Assembly: GCA_013122435.1 (NCBI GenBank)
Contig: WYDT01000016.1
Location: 1 to 64,000 of the forward strand
DNA length: 64,000 nt
Source: Chloroflexi bacterium AL-N1
GTDB lineage: Bacteria; Chloroflexota; Chloroflexia; Chloroflexales; Roseiflexaceae
Direction: 5' to 3'
Made by a program: the position numbers and the translations under genes
Shown: one piece after another, positions 52,844 to 62,050 of the stretch
Layout of the letters: every line of letters begins with the position of its first letter
Position numbering within the stretch: position 1 is the first letter of the stretch
Notes under the pieces: model-generated
What the model saw: the letters and a program-made list of their open reading frames with translations, nothing else
Told to the model about the DNA's origin: nothing
The model's database searches: none

Positions 52844-53212
52844 CTAGGACAGCAGATCGTGGACAAGATTAAGCAATTGATCCATTTCAAACGGCTTTTG
52901 GATGATAACCGCCCCTTCGGCCTCAAGATCGGCAAACCAGGGTTTGCGTGTAAGGGCCGTCATAATGAAAATCGGAATTCCCTCATTTTGGAGGCGATCT
53001 TTGATGCGTTCAAATAACTCAACACCATCTATGTTTGGCATCATAATATCACTAATCACGAGGTTCGGACTAAGTGTTTTAAGTCGTTCGAGACCTTCTT
53101 CACCATTGTTTGCCAGAACAACCTGGTAGCCAGCCTCACGAAGTGCAATCTCGAGGACCGTCTGCAAGGCGAGATCGTCGTCCATGACAAGTATGGTCTG
53201 TTGATTTTGCAT
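52844..53212 (-). CDS. Stand-alone receiver-domain response regulator
   Basis: A 122-residue single receiver domain. The acidic pocket is MDDD (near 10-13), the phospho-acceptor Asp lies in LVISDIMMPNIDG (near 57), and Thr in FIMTAL and Lys in IQKPFEM complete the active site. There is no output domain, so it would act by protein contact or as a phosphate relay. No kinase lies beside it. Its promoter region contains a perfect 18-bp palindrome. Confidence 0.9.
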   Translation of the reverse strand: MQNQQTILVMDDDLALQTVLEIALREAGYQVVLANNGEEGLERLKTLSPNLVISDIMMPNIDGVELFERIKDRLQNEGIPIFIMTALTRKPWFADLEAEGAVIIQKPFEMDQLLNLVHDLLS

Positions 53213-53245
53213 ATAGTACCTTTATTATTGCCTCGCGGACACTAT

Positions 53246-53276
53246 GTATTGTGATCACAATACGGGGTATTATACC
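53246..53276 (-). promoter_or_regulatory. Extended -10 promoter and perfect palindrome of the receiver gene
   Basis: On the minus strand, TGGTATAAT (53276-53268) is an extended -10 box. A few bases downstream lies GTATTGTGATCACAATAC (53246-53263), a perfect 18-bp palindrome at the likely transcription start, 34 bases before the ATG. The site resembles a short CRP/FNR-type half-site pair without the usual spacer. The cognate regulator is unknown. Confidence 0.6.
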
Positions 53277-53443
53277 AGAAGATACTATCTCCATCGTCAG
53301 CCGTGCCAAACGTGATCTGGGCACGATCTTTTGTCTCCCCAAACAAAAGCACTATCTATAGTATTATGCAGTTGTGATGAGACTGTCATTCTAAAGTCGT
53401 CAAGTTTGCGGTATGTTTTGCGTTAGAAAATATAGAGGGTATT

Positions 53444-53887
53444 ATGTCGAGAGATATGTTAGATCAGTATCCGTTTACCACTACAACCCATGTTCGTTTT
53501 CGTGATCTTGATGCACTTGGCCATGTCAACCATGCTGTGTATCTGACCTATTTTGAAACGGCACGCATTGCTTACTACGGAGCACTTACTGGTCAAACAA
53601 ACATCGCTGACATCAATATCATTGTGGTCGAGATAACCGCAACCTATCACGCCCCGGCAAGACTGGCGGATGAACTTGAGGTTGGTGTACGTATAGCGCG
53701 TCTGGGAACAAAAAGTTTCGATATGGAATACGTGATTGTCCGATCTGCTGATCATCAAAAGATTGCGAGTGGCCGCAGTGTTCAAGTCATGTATGACTAC
53801 CAACTGGCGCAAAGTATTCCTATAGATGATGCATTCCGCACACGAGTTGCTCATGTTCAACAAGAATCGTTTGACGATACGGTATGA
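53444..53887 (+). CDS. Acyl-CoA thioesterase, hotdog fold (4HBT/YbgC-like)
   Basis: A 147-residue protein. The 4HBT motif is THVRFRDLDALGHVNHAVYLTYFETAR, with the catalytic Asp in the DLDALGHVNH loop. It hydrolyses acyl-CoA thioesters in the cytoplasm. AGGG is just before the ATG. The next gene starts twelve bases after its stop. Confidence 0.9.
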   Translation: MSRDMLDQYPFTTTTHVRFRDLDALGHVNHAVYLTYFETARIAYYGALTGQTNIADINIIVVEITATYHAPARLADELEVGVRIARLGTKSFDMEYVIVRSADHQKIASGRSVQVMYDYQLAQSIPIDDAFRTRVAHVQQESFDDTV

Positions 53888-53899
53888 TGGTGAGGGTAT

Positions 53900-54400
53900 A
53901 TGCGGCAATTTATAAGTTATAGTATTCTGATTACTTTATGTGTGGCAACTATCGGAACTGGGATGGTTGTAGCTACGGTTTTTGGTACCCCAGGATTGCC
54001 AGAATCTGATACATTGCCAGTATTTACACCATCACAAACATCCACTCCCCCTCTTTTGCCCACTACCGCAGTGGTAGAATCCCCCACATCAGAGCCTACG
54101 ACAACGGAACCATCTCTAACACCAACAGTTATTGTTATTCAACCCACCGCATTGATGTTAACACCAACTGTGGAGTCAACATCAATAGGTGAACCATTGC
54201 CGACGATCGGCGCTCCTACACCTTCTCAATCCTCCAACGAGGGAGCAGATTATCTTGAATACACGGTGCAAAGTGGTGACCTCTTGTACACTATCGCTCT
54301 TGAATATGATGTGTCAGTTGAAGATATTTTAGCAATCAATACGATTGCAAATCCCGATAGCCTCACCATCGGTTCAGTTATTCGAATTCCCCGACGGTAG
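53900..54400 (+). CDS. Membrane-anchored LysM protein
   Basis: A 166-residue protein. An N-terminal membrane helix (about 5-28) anchors it outside the cell. A Thr/Pro/Ser-rich spacer (about 35-115) follows, and one C-terminal LysM domain (about 118-166: EYTVQSGDLLYTIALEYDVS, ending VIRIPRR) binds peptidoglycan. It follows the thioesterase by twelve bases and converges on galT. Probably a cell-wall linker; no enzyme domain is attached. Confidence 0.85.
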   Translation: MRQFISYSILITLCVATIGTGMVVATVFGTPGLPESDTLPVFTPSQTSTPPLLPTTAVVESPTSEPTTTEPSLTPTVIVIQPTALMLTPTVESTSIGEPLPTIGAPTPSQSSNEGADYLEYTVQSGDLLYTIALEYDVSVEDILAINTIANPDSLTIGSVIRIPRR

Positions 54401-54411
54401 TTAAAACTTGT

Positions 54412-55422
54412 TTATGCTTCATCGTCAGGGACATTAACTGAACGAAGAAATGCGGCGCTTTCCTCGGGTAAAGCCGAGTTGATAAACATCCCAGAGCCAA
54501 GTTCAAACCCTGCCATACGGGAAACACGCGGCACGATGGACACATACCACTGGAGATATTCGGCATCGCGCTCACTTTCGGGTGCTGAACGAATAACATA
54601 GTTATAATCAGGATCATTCAATCCAAAATACAGCTTACGTATTACTTGGCGTAATATAATGCTGAGCTCTCGCAGTTCTTCAGGTAATGCGTCTAGGAAG
54701 CTGGCTACGCGACGGTGTGGCGCGATCCATAAATGGAATGGGGAGAATGCTGCAAATGGAATGAACGCGCTAAAATAGTCTGTCTGGTAGATCATTCGTA
54801 CTCCCTGCTGTTCTTCATCCTTTCGTATTCGTTCATTCAGGCATTCACCCCAGTCGAGAAAATACCTGCGTGCACTTTCGACCCGCGTCCGAATGTCATA
54901 TGGGACCACAGGTAATGCTAACAACTGTGTATGTGGATGCATGAGTGATGCGCCTGCAGTTCGACCGTGGTTCTTAAAAAAGACGAGTTGCTCAACACGT
55001 GAGTCTTCTCGTAGGGCAAGTCCACGTAGCTGGAATGCACGCAGGGTTTGCTCAATGGTTTGCTCTGACTCAAGTGCTGGACATGTATTGTGTATGGGGG
55101 TTTCAACGATTACCTCGTGGTACCCAATCCCAGAGATAGAATGGTTGAGTCCATCCACATGACGCACTAAATCGCCATCTTCGCGTAAGGCCGGATACTT
55201 GTTACGCACCACACGAACTTGCCAATCTCCCTGAGTGGGCAGACGTAGTTGCTCCAACTCGTGTTCCTCATTCCCAGGACAAAAAGGGCATCCGGGATCA
55301 TACACAGGTCGATCTTCTACACGTTCCTTACTCGGTTGGACAAATTCCTCAGGGCGTTTTGCTCGCTCGCTAGAGATAATAACCCATTCTCGGGTAGCTA
55401 GATTCTGGCGTAGTTCTGGCAT
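54412..55422 (-). CDS. galT: Galactose-1-phosphate uridylyltransferase (GalT family)
   Basis: A 336-residue HIT-superfamily nucleotidyltransferase. The catalytic HxHxQ is HPHTQ (near 160-164), CPFC (near 45) is half of the metal site, and NHGRTAGASL precedes the catalytic loop. In the Leloir pathway it exchanges UMP between UDP-glucose and galactose 1-phosphate. Close relatives act as ADP-glucose phosphorylases, so the exact substrate is not certain. AAGGAG precedes the ATG. No other Leloir gene lies near. Confidence 0.85.
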   Translation of the reverse strand: MPELRQNLATREWVIISSERAKRPEEFVQPSKERVEDRPVYDPGCPFCPGNEEHELEQLRLPTQGDWQVRVVRNKYPALREDGDLVRHVDGLNHSISGIGYHEVIVETPIHNTCPALESEQTIEQTLRAFQLRGLALREDSRVEQLVFFKNHGRTAGASLMHPHTQLLALPVVPYDIRTRVESARRYFLDWGECLNERIRKDEEQQGVRMIYQTDYFSAFIPFAAFSPFHLWIAPHRRVASFLDALPEELRELSIILRQVIRKLYFGLNDPDYNYVIRSAPESERDAEYLQWYVSIVPRVSRMAGFELGSGMFINSALPEESAAFLRSVNVPDDEA

Positions 55423-55683
55423 ATAGATCTCCTTCGTTATGAAGACTGTTGTTCCGTTGCTCTTGGTGTGTAGTCTTACTTCGAGGAGAACGAAGCTATG
55501 TTTCAGCTATTTCACACATAGATCAATGGAGCACATAAGTTACTCAACAACAGTTAGTAGCCAGATTGTAGCGACGAATACAGCCGGTGTCAACTATAGG
55601 GTGGACTTGGCGAACAGAATCTTATAGGAGTATTAGCTGATGTCTTATAGGCTTTGTAATGTGTTTTATCCTAATGTTATGGC

Positions 55684-55733
55684 TTGACTTACTAAAACAT
55701 GTATGCTATAGTTCGCACAATAGTTCGACTATG
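55684..55733 (+). promoter_or_regulatory. Promoter region of ssb
   Basis: TTGACT (55684-55689), 17-base spacer, TATAGT (55707-55712). Just after it ATAGTTCG occurs twice (55708, 55721), the second inside a palindrome ATAGT-TCG-ACTAT (55721-55733), a possible operator. The rest of the 370-base gap 55423-55793 shows nothing else. Confidence 0.6.
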
Positions 55734-55793
55734 ACCACCAAATACGAGTAAATCTACAAGACAACTTACTAGTAAACACGAGGAACCCAAATT

Positions 55794-56303
55794 ATGGCAA
55801 GAGATTTGAACAAAGTCATGTTGATCGGTTATCTTGGGGCTGATCCCGAGATGCGTTACACCTCCCAGGGCAGCGCTGTTACCACATACAGCGTAGCATC
55901 CAGCCGTTCATGGAAGTCATCAGATGGTGTGCAGCACGATGATACTGAGTGGTTCCGTATTGTCGCGTGGGATAAACTTGGTGAGATTTGTAATCAATAT
56001 CTCACGAAGGGAACACGCGTATACGTTGAAGGGCGCCTCCAAACACGTAAATGGCAGGATCGCGACGGGCAGGATCGGTATACGACTGAAGTTATTGCCA
56101 ACGATATGATTATTCTGTCAAGCAAGCAAGATCGGCTTTCTCCATCCCGAGATTATGATATGCCTGTAGATGAGGATGTGGGTCCTATTGAAGAACCAGT
56201 CCAGGCACCATCAGGCAATGGTAATGGACGAGGCTCATCTTCCCGTCGCTCCACGCGCAATGTCCCTCAGACAATCGAAAACGACGAGGATTTACCTTTC
56301 TAA
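55794..56303 (+). CDS. ssb: Single-stranded DNA-binding protein
   Basis: A 169-residue protein. The N-terminal OB fold (about 1-110) contains LNKVMLIGYLGADPEMRYT, WFRIVAWDKLGEICNQYL and VYVEGRLQTRKWQDRDG. A flexible Gly/Ser/Arg-rich linker follows, ending in the conserved acidic tip DEDLPF that recruits replication and repair partners. GAGGAA lies upstream. It ends in an intrinsic terminator. Confidence 0.96.
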   Translation: MARDLNKVMLIGYLGADPEMRYTSQGSAVTTYSVASSRSWKSSDGVQHDDTEWFRIVAWDKLGEICNQYLTKGTRVYVEGRLQTRKWQDRDGQDRYTTEVIANDMIILSSKQDRLSPSRDYDMPVDEDVGPIEEPVQAPSGNGNGRGSSSRRSTRNVPQTIENDEDLPF

Positions 56304-56314
56304 AAATCTAAAAC

Positions 56315-56347
56315 AAAAAGAGCGTACATGTTAGTGCGCTCTTTTTT
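56315..56347. terminator. Bidirectional intrinsic terminator after ssb
   Basis: AAAAAGAGCG (56315-56324) pairs with CGCTCTTTTT (56337-56346), with three more pairs inside. A T run lies on the plus strand and a mirrored one on the minus strand. It serves ssb and the convergent HAD gene. Confidence 0.88.
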
Positions 56348-57160
56348 CTATGATGGTGACTTCTCTACAAGTGTTTTCCATCTTGTAAGCAAAGCCGGTA
56401 GATCTGCAAGCACCTCATCCGGTTGTACTTCACTTTGTGTCAAGGTTTCCGCATTTGTGACACCTGTGAATACTAAGACCGAGGACATGTTTGCTGCATG
56501 AGCACCAGCGATGTCCGTGTCTAGTCGATCCCCAACAACAAGTGTTTCGGATGGTTGAGCATTTAATATGGTACTGGCAGTTTGAAACATAGTTGGTGCT
56601 GGCTTCCCAATAATAAATGGCTCAACATCAGTTGCGGAACGTAACAATGCCAGAATAGAACCAGCTCCAGGAATGATGCCTGCTTCTGAAGGGAATGTGG
56701 TGTCAGGGTTGGTGCCAATAAACTGTGCTCCAGCTCGAATGGCTAGACACGCAGTACGCAATTTCGCATATGTCAGTTCAAAATCCGCACCAACTACCAC
56801 ATATGCTGGATTTTCCTCGGTGTAGACATAATATCCGTCCTCAAACAAAGCTTGCTGCAATCCCTTCATGCCAATGTAGTATATTCCCGTATTTCGTGGC
56901 ACATGCTGTGCCAGGTAACGTCGAGTTGCCACCGAAGACGTCACGATATGGACAGACTGTATGTGGACGCCCATATCGGCAAGTTTGGTCTCGTACTGTT
57001 CTGCTGTTAACGTTGAGTTATTGGTAACACAGGCGTATGCAATGTTGTGTTCGTCACAATAAGCGAGCAGTTCGTGAACGCCAGGAAGTAACATGCTTCC
57101 GCGATACAGCACGCCGTCCATGTCAAATAAAATAGCGCGAAAACGTTGAAGATCTAACAC
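56348..57160 (-). CDS. HAD-IIA family phosphatase (NagD-like)
   Basis: A 270-residue HAD hydrolase. Motif I is ILFDMDGVLYRGSMLLPG, motif II is VTNNSTL, Lys lies in IGKPAPTMF, and motif IV is VVGDRLDTDIAGAHAANM. The type IIA cap lies between about 85 and 180. Relatives dephosphorylate sugar phosphates, nucleotides or p-nitrophenyl phosphate. The start is GTG after GAGG. The upstream argS on the same strand is separated by about 40 bases. Confidence 0.9.
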   Translation of the reverse strand: MLDLQRFRAILFDMDGVLYRGSMLLPGVHELLAYCDEHNIAYACVTNNSTLTAEQYETKLADMGVHIQSVHIVTSSVATRRYLAQHVPRNTGIYYIGMKGLQQALFEDGYYVYTEENPAYVVVGADFELTYAKLRTACLAIRAGAQFIGTNPDTTFPSEAGIIPGAGSILALLRSATDVEPFIIGKPAPTMFQTASTILNAQPSETLVVGDRLDTDIAGAHAANMSSVLVFTGVTNAETLTQSEVQPDEVLADLPALLTRWKTLVEKSPS

Positions 57161-57199
57161 ACTACCTCACTTTTGCGGTATCTTCTTCAGAGCCGTAGA

Positions 57200-58960
57200 T
57201 TACATTCTTTCAGGTGCTCTAATTCCTAACAAAGCCAAACCGTTTTTCAATGCCTGTGCGGTTGCGGCGACGAGATGCAAGCGTGCAGTTCGTAACTCGG
57301 GAGTCTCTGCTTTAAGGACAGGACATTCCTGGTAAAAGGTTGAGAGTGCACGAGCAGTATCATAACACCAATTCGCCACCACAAAAGGCGCATAACGTAC
57401 ACCTGCTTCGCGGGTTGCTTTGGGAAGTTTTGCTATTTGTTTGACAACCTCAATTTCTGCGGTATGACTCAGCAGTGTAGGGTCATAGTCAGGAAAAACG
57501 CGTCGTAGCTCTTGATCTGTGTCTGCTGATACGTGTGATTTATCCCCTAGCGATTTGCGAAGAATTGAACGACATCGCGCATGCATATATTGAATGTAGG
57601 GGGCACTGTTTCCTTCTAACGAGAGCATTCGATCCCAATCAAGTGTAATGTTCCGCTTGGGATCTTGATAGAGGTCGTTGTAGATAACTGAACCAACGCC
57701 GACGGCTTCTGCGATATCTGCCTTCTCTTCATCAGGAAACTCTGGGCTGGTTTTTTCAACAACGGTGCGTGCGCGCGACTGGGCTTCGTTTAGCAAAGTT
57801 TGCAGATAGACCATATTGCCGCGTCGAGCAGCCAGTGGTTGTCCGCTTGAGTCGATAACCATGCCAAAACTCACATGGACCAATTCAGTATTCTGAACAT
57901 ATCCAAGTGTTTGCATCAACGCAAACACCTGTCGGAAGTGGAGGTCCTGACGGGCATCGACCACATAGATTATCTTGACGGGATGATATTCTTGTTCACG
58001 GAAGGCAATTGTTGCTGCATCACGTGTGTGATAGAGGGTACCTCCATCGCTTCGTTGTAATAAAAAGGTGGGGTGCTCTGCTAATTCGACGACCACAGCA
58101 CCCTTTTCATCACGATAGGCCACCCGCTGTTCTATGGCTTGTTTGAGCACGGGTTCCATCTTATCTTCAAAGAAGCTCTCACCGTGTGTTGTATCAAACC
58201 GCACGCCTAAACGATCATAGAGTGGTTGGGTGTAGCTGAGAGTCATTTGGACGATCCAGCGCCACAACTCACGTGCATCCGTGTCGCCTTGTTCGAGGCG
58301 CAGAGACCAATCCCGTGCTTCCTGATCGATAGCAGGATCTTGTTCTGTCAGTGCATTGTACTTGGCGTAGAGTTGTTCTAAAGCAGCAAGTGCTGTTTCA
58401 CCCTCACCTTCTGGTCGGCCCTCATGTTCAATTGCGGTAATCAGTACGCCGAAATTTTTGCCCCAGTCACCGATGTGATTATCACTCAATGTACGATAGC
58501 CGAGCGCAGCCATGATATTAAACAATGACTGACCGATGATGGTCGAACGAATATGCCCAACATGCATGCGTCGAGCCATGTTGGGTGAAGAATATTCGAC
58601 TAGCATCGTCTGTTCGTAACCAATATCATCGTGTCCATAGCTTGGTCCAAGTTGCTCCACCTCACGTAAAACCACAGTTGCCAGTCGGCCATTGTCAACA
58701 GAAAAGTTCAGGAACGGCCCTGCGCTGGCAATTCGTCCGATCAGTGAGTCTGAGCCAAACCGGACCGTTGCTGCCAGTTCTTGTGCCAGTTGTGGTGGTG
58801 CTGTACCTTGTTCTTTGGCTACGCGAAACACAGGAAATGCCAGGTCGGCAGGAATGTTTGGTTTTGGGGTAGCTAATTCAATAAAAGGCTCTGGAACTTG
58901 TCCAGTAGAGCTAATTGCTGCATGAATTTCTCGTTCAAACCGATCTAATGCATATTCCAT
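57200..58960 (-). CDS. argS: Arginyl-tRNA synthetase
   Basis: A 586-residue class I synthetase that charges tRNA-Arg. The N-terminal Add-1 domain (about 1-110) is followed by the HIGH motif in the form HVGHIRST and by YVVDARQDLHFRQVF. The KMSK position reads LAARRGNMVYL; ArgRS often lacks a canonical KMSKS. The C-terminal DALR anticodon domain is present. ATG 58960 is chosen: GGGAG lies close upstream and MEYALDRFERE is a normal start. Its substrate level is what the arg leader in this window would sense. It is about 35 kb from that leader and separately transcribed. Confidence 0.95.
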   Translation of the reverse strand: MEYALDRFEREIHAAISSTGQVPEPFIELATPKPNIPADLAFPVFRVAKEQGTAPPQLAQELAATVRFGSDSLIGRIASAGPFLNFSVDNGRLATVVLREVEQLGPSYGHDDIGYEQTMLVEYSSPNMARRMHVGHIRSTIIGQSLFNIMAALGYRTLSDNHIGDWGKNFGVLITAIEHEGRPEGEGETALAALEQLYAKYNALTEQDPAIDQEARDWSLRLEQGDTDARELWRWIVQMTLSYTQPLYDRLGVRFDTTHGESFFEDKMEPVLKQAIEQRVAYRDEKGAVVVELAEHPTFLLQRSDGGTLYHTRDAATIAFREQEYHPVKIIYVVDARQDLHFRQVFALMQTLGYVQNTELVHVSFGMVIDSSGQPLAARRGNMVYLQTLLNEAQSRARTVVEKTSPEFPDEEKADIAEAVGVGSVIYNDLYQDPKRNITLDWDRMLSLEGNSAPYIQYMHARCRSILRKSLGDKSHVSADTDQELRRVFPDYDPTLLSHTAEIEVVKQIAKLPKATREAGVRYAPFVVANWCYDTARALSTFYQECPVLKAETPELRTARLHLVAATAQALKNGLALLGIRAPERM

Positions 58961-59123
58961 AACAACTCCCAATACACGGTGTCTGCGACACAAGAGATTA
59001 TATTATTTTTGGTAATATTTACGATTTTTGTTAAAGCCGCTGAATGTATAAAAAGTGTAATGCAAGGATATCACAATATATTTTAGTAAAGTTTGTGATT
59101 TTGTTACCGTATGACATACCTGC

Positions 59124-60533
59124 TCACCATGTCCGTACACGATGTCCAGCCGCTGAGATGCGTAACAGTAGCCCAATAATAAGGAAGTTAATCACAATGG
59201 ATGAACCACCATATGATATAAATGGTAGGGTGATACCTGTCAACGGAATCAGACGTAGATTACCACCGATAATAATAAAGGTTTGTACTGCCAGGATCGT
59301 TGTCAACCCAACGGCGAGCAATTGCTCAAATCCACGGAATTGCCCCGGTACTTGTAACGCAATATGTAGCCCACGAAATATAAGGAGAATATAGGCAATT
59401 AATACTGCCAATGTCCCAATTAACCCGAGTTCTTCACCAATGGCAGTGAAGATAAAATCGGTATGTGCTGCCGGAACAACTGCTGGATCGCCCTGACCCA
59501 GCCCAGCCCCAAACACACCTCCAGATGCAAGTGCATAAATAGCTTGGATATTTTGATACCCAAGCGCATTGGACCATGGATCGAGCCAGATAGAGATACG
59601 TGTTTTCACCACTGCAATAATATGGTAGAAGACATACGATCCACCAAAGAATGCGGCCAGTCCTGCCATAACATACACTCCATTCGTGGTCACGACGTAG
59701 AGCATGGCGAGAAAGACGCTAAAGAGGAGTAATGCGGCTCCCAAATCACGTTGAAAGACAATTAATCCCATGGCCATACCCCACATACCCACAATCGGCA
59801 CAAGATAAGGCAGTGGAGGCAACACAAGTGGTCCTAGCTGATAGCCACGACTAAAGACTTGACGATGTTCATTCAAGTAGGATGCAAGAAAAACCACCAG
59901 AATGATTTTCAGCAGTTCCGATGGCTGAAAATAGAAAAACCCCAGGTTAAACCAGGCTCTTACACCACTATTGTTAATATCAGCACCAAACACAAATGTG
60001 GCAACGATAAGAAGAATACCGATGACCAGCCAAGTGTAACGATGGTGGTCAAGCCAATCCATCAGTGATGTACGCATATAGCGGCGCATCACGTCATCCC
60101 AGGGAACAAACAGGACAATGGACAATCCTATCGCACCAATGGTAACCCAGAGTGATTGGCGTCCATCAATACCAGTGTAAAAGCCCGGAAATACCAGCTC
60201 AAGGCTTGGTTCAAGGCGTGCCATAAGGAGTAACCCTAATCCTGCCAGCAATGCGACAAGCGGTAGAATAATCTGGTCTGCTTCTGGTAACCGCCAACTC
60301 ATTCCGACGGAGATGATTAAAAACAACAAAAAGGGTAACACCGAGGGCCACAGAATATCTGCTACCCCACGTATATCGAGAATGACCTCATCAGACCGTA
60401 TCACCGAAACAACCAGCAAGTATCCTGCCGCAAAGAACAACAAAGCAATAACGAGGAGGCGTAGTTCAATGGAGCGCAACTTCTGTAGCATCTGGCGTGC
60501 TGTAACAAGATTGTTGTGAGCGTTTAATTGCAT
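59124..60533 (-). CDS. FtsW/RodA/SpoVE family (SEDS) peptidoglycan glycosyltransferase
   Basis: A 469-residue protein with about eleven to twelve membrane helices. SEDS signatures are GVRAWFNLGFFYFQPSELLK, FQRDLGAAL and LTGITLPFISYGGSSI. Such proteins polymerise lipid II together with a class B penicillin-binding protein during division or elongation. Which of FtsW or RodA it is cannot be decided without the partner genes, which are not adjacent. The N-terminal extension is longer than usual. Confidence 0.9.
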   Translation of the reverse strand: MQLNAHNNLVTARQMLQKLRSIELRLLVIALLFFAAGYLLVVSVIRSDEVILDIRGVADILWPSVLPFLLFLIISVGMSWRLPEADQIILPLVALLAGLGLLLMARLEPSLELVFPGFYTGIDGRQSLWVTIGAIGLSIVLFVPWDDVMRRYMRTSLMDWLDHHRYTWLVIGILLIVATFVFGADINNSGVRAWFNLGFFYFQPSELLKIILVVFLASYLNEHRQVFSRGYQLGPLVLPPLPYLVPIVGMWGMAMGLIVFQRDLGAALLLFSVFLAMLYVVTTNGVYVMAGLAAFFGGSYVFYHIIAVVKTRISIWLDPWSNALGYQNIQAIYALASGGVFGAGLGQGDPAVVPAAHTDFIFTAIGEELGLIGTLAVLIAYILLIFRGLHIALQVPGQFRGFEQLLAVGLTTILAVQTFIIIGGNLRLIPLTGITLPFISYGGSSIVINFLIIGLLLRISAAGHRVRTW

Positions 60534-60554
60534 GTAAAAGATCCACTTGTTTTG

Positions 60555-61637
60555 TTAGACATTAAAGAGAAAGTGACAAATATCGCCATCTTGTACAGTA
60601 TACTGTTTCCCTTCCATTCGTACCACTCCTACTTTCTTTGCTTCATTCATACTACCAGCGCTAATAAGTTCATGGCAGGGAACAACTTCCGCACGAATAA
60701 ACCCACGTTGGATATCGGAGTGAATAGCTCCAGCAGCTTCAACCGCTGGGGTGTTACGAATAATTGTCCATGCGCGCACCTCATCAGGCCCTACCGTCAA
60801 AAAACTAATTAACCCTAACAATTGGTAGGATAGGGCAATAACGCGATCACGTGCAGGCTCTTGAATGTTTAAATCATCCATAAAAACCTGTGCGTCAGTA
60901 TCATCAAGCTGGGCTAACTCCGCCTCAACCTGACCACACAGTGATACTATATCACTATGTTGATGTGGCAACGCTACTTGGGGTGGATTTTGTATGTCTG
61001 ATTCACCAATATTTATCACAATCAACATGGGTTTTGCAGACAGAAACTGATATCCTCGTAGCAGACGTTCTTCTTCGTCACTTATAACGACATCTCGAAC
61101 CGGGATTTCCGATTGCAATGCTTCTTGCAGGCGGGTGAGAGCATTGCGTTCAACAATGCGAATCTCACGTTCTTTGGCTGACATTTTATTGATTTCAGCC
61201 TCTAAACGGGTCAGCCGACGTTCAATGATCGCTAAATCTGAGAATATTAGCTCTAAGTCGACTTCAGCAATATCACGTTTAGGATCAACGGAGCCACTAG
61301 GGTGGGCCACGTTGTCATCCTCAAAGGCACGTACGACATGAAGTAAAGCATCTGCACCACTCAGATAATTGAGGAGCGCTGGAGGAAGACCACTTTCTTG
61401 TCGTGCACCTCCACTCATGCCGCCCACATCAACATACTGTACATTTGCGGGTGTAACCTTTTTAGGATTGAACATCTTTGCCAACTCGACCAACCGCTGA
61501 TCAGGGACTTTCACAATTGATGTATTCGGTTCTAATTGACCTGACATATAGGCCGTTGTTTCTGCTGTACCACGGGTAAGCGCATTAAATACAGTTGTTT
61601 TTCCACTATTGGGTAACCCAAGTATCACAATTTTCAT
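60555..61637 (-). CDS. ychF: YchF/OLA1-type nucleotide-binding protein
   Basis: A 360-residue Obg-family P-loop protein. G1 is GLPNSGKTTVFNALT and G3 is DVGGMSGGARQ. A helical insertion (about 130-200) is rich in charged residues, and the C-terminal TGS domain holds WTIIRNTPAVEAAGAIHSDI and the end FIRAEVV. Relatives bind ATP rather than GTP and associate with the ribosome. GAAGGA precedes the ATG. It lies 21 bases upstream of the SEDS gene on the same strand. Confidence 0.93.
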   Translation of the reverse strand: MKIVILGLPNSGKTTVFNALTRGTAETTAYMSGQLEPNTSIVKVPDQRLVELAKMFNPKKVTPANVQYVDVGGMSGGARQESGLPPALLNYLSGADALLHVVRAFEDDNVAHPSGSVDPKRDIAEVDLELIFSDLAIIERRLTRLEAEINKMSAKEREIRIVERNALTRLQEALQSEIPVRDVVISDEEERLLRGYQFLSAKPMLIVINIGESDIQNPPQVALPHQHSDIVSLCGQVEAELAQLDDTDAQVFMDDLNIQEPARDRVIALSYQLLGLISFLTVGPDEVRAWTIIRNTPAVEAAGAIHSDIQRGFIRAEVVPCHELISAGSMNEAKKVGVVRMEGKQYTVQDGDICHFLFNV

Positions 61638-61852
61638 ACTAATCCTTCATCACCAAATGTTGCTGCAAACCGACTGAATCGACAGCAGTATAGCGTGTCC
61701 ATGCTGTTCATGCAATTATGTAGATAATGATGGCCCTGACAGACTTCCTACCTTCTAATCATATACTATAGTACACCATATTGTGTGATTACAGCAGCCC
61801 AATAGTAGGCTATACACATCATTGAATGACGAAACTTTAATCGTTACCTCAC

Positions 61853-61882
61853 TTTACGTTGACCCAACCCTTGATCTATAAT
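61853..61882 (+). promoter_or_regulatory. Probable promoter of the terminal ECF sigma gene
   Basis: A perfect TATAAT (61877-61882) with a weaker -35 TTTACG (61853-61858, 18-base spacer), about 170 bases before the sigma ATG. The 413-base gap 61638-62050 holds no gene. Confidence 0.5.
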
Positions 61883-62050
61883 GCAAAGCAGTACAGTTAC
61901 GTAATCAAACAATTCAACAGAAATATTACAATTTCCGACAGCCAGGAATTATGCGTAACTTCCATGACCATCGTAGCGTTAGTATAGGTGAGTGGCCTAT
62001 CTATGCTACGACGACTTGTCTGTCGATACAGGATAAGTGTCAAGAGGGAT

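Noticed and set aside
55439..55627. Plus-strand frame of 62 codons between galT and ssb
   Set aside because: No ribosome-binding site, no recognisable protein features, and it lies in an AT-rich spacer with the ssb promoter just downstream.
57800..57850. Loss of the KMSKS motif in argS as a sign of an inactive enzyme
   Set aside because: Many arginyl-tRNA synthetases lack a canonical KMSKS; the rest of the protein is intact and of normal length.
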